A stretch of 64,000 nt of DNA from assembly GCF_022869865.1 (NCBI RefSeq), contig NZ_CP094984.1, positions 310,001-374,000 of the forward strand, in the 5' to 3' direction. This stretch comes from Arthrobacter zhangbolii. GTDB taxonomy: Bacteria; Actinomycetota; Actinomycetes; Actinomycetales; Micrococcaceae. The position numbers were made by a program, and so were the translations under genes. Positions 62,891 through 64,000 of the stretch are shown one piece after another (the stretch's first letter is position 1; each line of letters begins with the position of its first letter). The notes beneath the pieces were generated by a model. It was not told where the DNA came from. It saw only the letters and a list, made by a program, of their open reading frames with translations, and ran no database searches.

Positions 62891-64000
62891 TTGCCCGCAC
62901 CCAGCGTCCCGCCGTCCATGTCCTCCATCGGGCCTTCGCGCCGAACCGTCCTTGGCGGAGCCGGTCTGGGCTTCCTTGCCCTGGCGCTTGGCGCCTGCTC
63001 ATCCCGGGAGACCGTGGGTGCGGGCAACCCGGCAGCCTCCGCCGGGTCCGGAAGCTTCACCGTGACGGACATGCGCGGCGTGCAGGTGTCCTTTGACGCT
63101 CCGGTGCAGCGAATCGCCACCACCGTGATCCCCTCCCCGTCCATGCTGGCTGCCGTGGACGGCGGCTACGGCCGGATTGCGGGCATCAATGAGTCCACCC
63201 TGCAGGCCAACCAGCAGGGCCTGTTCGGCGAGATGTTCCCGGAATCAAAAAAGACCACCACCATCTCCCCGTCCAGCTTCACGCCGAACATTGAAACCAT
63301 CACCGACCTGGAACCCGACGTTGTTTTCCAGTGGGCGGACCAGGGCGACGGCCTCGTGGAGCCGCTCGAAAATGCCGGGTTCAAGACCGTCTGCCTGCTC
63401 TACGGCACACAGGAGTACCTGGAAACCTGGGTGTCCCTGTTCTCCACCATCCTCGGCAAGCCAGGGCGCGGCACCGAAATTGTCGATTGGATGCACACCG
63501 AAATCTCGCGGCTGCAGGAGGAACTTTCCGGCGTCACAACGCCCGTTCGGGTGGTGCACCTGGGCCAGTCCGGTGACGGCTATTCGGCCTCGAACAAAAC
63601 CTCCTACATGCACTATTGGATGGAACTGGCCGGCGGGCAGAACATGGCCGCAGACAACATCTCCGCCGAGAACGTGGTGAGTGCCGAACAGCTGATCGAA
63701 TGGGATCCGGAGGTCATCACACTGGGCGGCTTCGACGCCCGCACTCCTGCAGAGGTCTATGCGGACAAGTCCCTTGCCTCGGTGTCCGCCGTGAAGAACC
63801 GCCGGGTCTACAAGGCCCCACTGGGCGGTTACCGCTGGGAGGTGCCCTGCGCGGAGTCGCCGCTGATGTGGCAGTGGGCGGCGGAAATCTACCACCCCGA
63901 CCGCACGGGCCACACACTGCGTGCCGCCATGAAGGAAAAGATCAGCTACCTCTACGGATACGACGTCTCCGAAGGGCAGATCGACGCCGCCCTGCGGCTG
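62891..64000 (+). CDS. Iron-siderophore ABC transporter binding lipoprotein (partial)
   Basis: This gene is open to the end of the window (about 370 residues seen). It encodes a periplasmic-binding-like lipoprotein. From the ATG at 62918 the signal reads SRRTVLGGAGLGFLALALGAC, a Tat-like twin arginine followed by a lipobox Cys (residue 27). The FepB/FhuD-type domain follows (TVTDMRGVQVSFDAPVQRIA, PNIETITDLEPDVVFQW, EQLIEWDPEVITLGG). It should capture ferric siderophores for an ABC importer encoded beyond the edge. TTG at 62891 has AGGAAC upstream and is the likelier start. The desABCD operon 5 kb away suggests its ligand. Confidence 0.88.
   Translation, partial: MPAPSVPPSMSSIGPSRRTVLGGAGLGFLALALGACSSRETVGAGNPAASAGSGSFTVTDMRGVQVSFDAPVQRIATTVIPSPSMLAAVDGGYGRIAGINESTLQANQQGLFGEMFPESKKTTTISPSSFTPNIETITDLEPDVVFQWADQGDGLVEPLENAGFKTVCLLYGTQEYLETWVSLFSTILGKPGRGTEIVDWMHTEISRLQEELSGVTTPVRVVHLGQSGDGYSASNKTSYMHYWMELAGGQNMAADNISAENVVSAEQLIEWDPEVITLGGFDARTPAEVYADKSLASVSAVKNRRVYKAPLGGYRWEVPCAESPLMWQWAAEIYHPDRTGHTLRAAMKEKISYLYGYDVSEGQIDAALRL

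Overview
The window looks like chromosomal DNA of a high-GC actinobacterium, most probably Micrococcaceae (Arthrobacter or a close relative). This rests on overall GC richness, frequent GTG/TTG starts, 4-bp stop/start overlaps, and protein families typical of that group: an actinobacterial DinB, a RamB-type regulator beside aceA/aceB, a DesABCD siderophore set, an Rv3412-like protein paired with a LytR_C protein, and small acidic Micrococcaceae proteins. I saw no rRNA, tRNA, CRISPR array, prophage or complete insertion sequence. The genus is an inference.

Layout. 1-2.5 kb: end of an arsenic operon (ACR3 pump end, ArsC, and an ArsO-like flavoprotein with a cysteine-pair tail). 2.5-4 kb: a small KAKD-rich protein and a zinc-independent quinone reductase. 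4.1-8.1 kb: a PucR regulator, Baeyer-Villiger monooxygenase and HSL esterase, which together suggest a ketone-to-ester-to-alcohol/acid route. 8.2-16.5 kb: MurJ, a phosphoglycerol-transferase-like membrane enzyme, DNA polymerase IV, a YdeI-like protein, an N5-(carboxyethyl)ornithine-synthase-like enzyme coupled to a 49-aa basic protein, a lipoprotein and a CPBP protease. 16.6-18.4 kb: a NarL-type two-component pair. 18.5-20.6 kb: a large FMN/FAD/FeS enoate reductase. 20.8-24.5 kb: a tightly overlapping four-gene operon (methyltransferase, acyl-CoA dehydrogenase homologue, PIG-L deacetylase-methyltransferase fusion, family 2 glycosyltransferase). It has no product that I know of and is the best candidate here for an undescribed pathway.

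24.5-29 kb: a 2OG-Fe(II) oxygenase, glutathione peroxidase, HAD phosphatase, the Rv3412-like/LytR_C pair and a FrnE-type DsbA protein. 29.2-33.9 kb: the glyoxylate shunt (aceB, aceA) with a divergent RamB-like regulator. 33.9-39.7 kb: an Fpg/Nei glycosylase, a 1.2-kresidue secreted subtilase and a TM2-Ltp fusion protein. 39.8-46.9 kb: a PdxK/ThiD kinase, a TetR regulator divergent from a YhhQ queuosine-precursor transporter, two acidic proteins, Tgt, a FUSC-like membrane protein, an unassigned protein and a NUDIX-like protein. 47-51.9 kb: a second YdeI-like protein, a class II amidotransferase, a GH76 enzyme, and an SDR plus acyl-CoA dehydrogenase pair. 52.1-57.4 kb: the desferrioxamine-type operon desABCD on the minus strand. 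57.8-62.7 kb: two unassigned proteins, an RluA-type pseudouridine synthase, a SulP transporter, a soluble Ser/Thr kinase and a MarR regulator. From 62.9 kb to the end: a Tat-type iron-siderophore binding lipoprotein behind an IdeR/DtxR-like box, running off the window.

Functional links: siderophore synthesis (desABCD) and siderophore capture (62.9 kb) lie about 5 kb apart. YhhQ and Tgt form a queuosine salvage and insertion pair. aceA, aceB and the RamB-like gene form an acetate module. Many convergent gene pairs share a strong bidirectional hairpin terminator.
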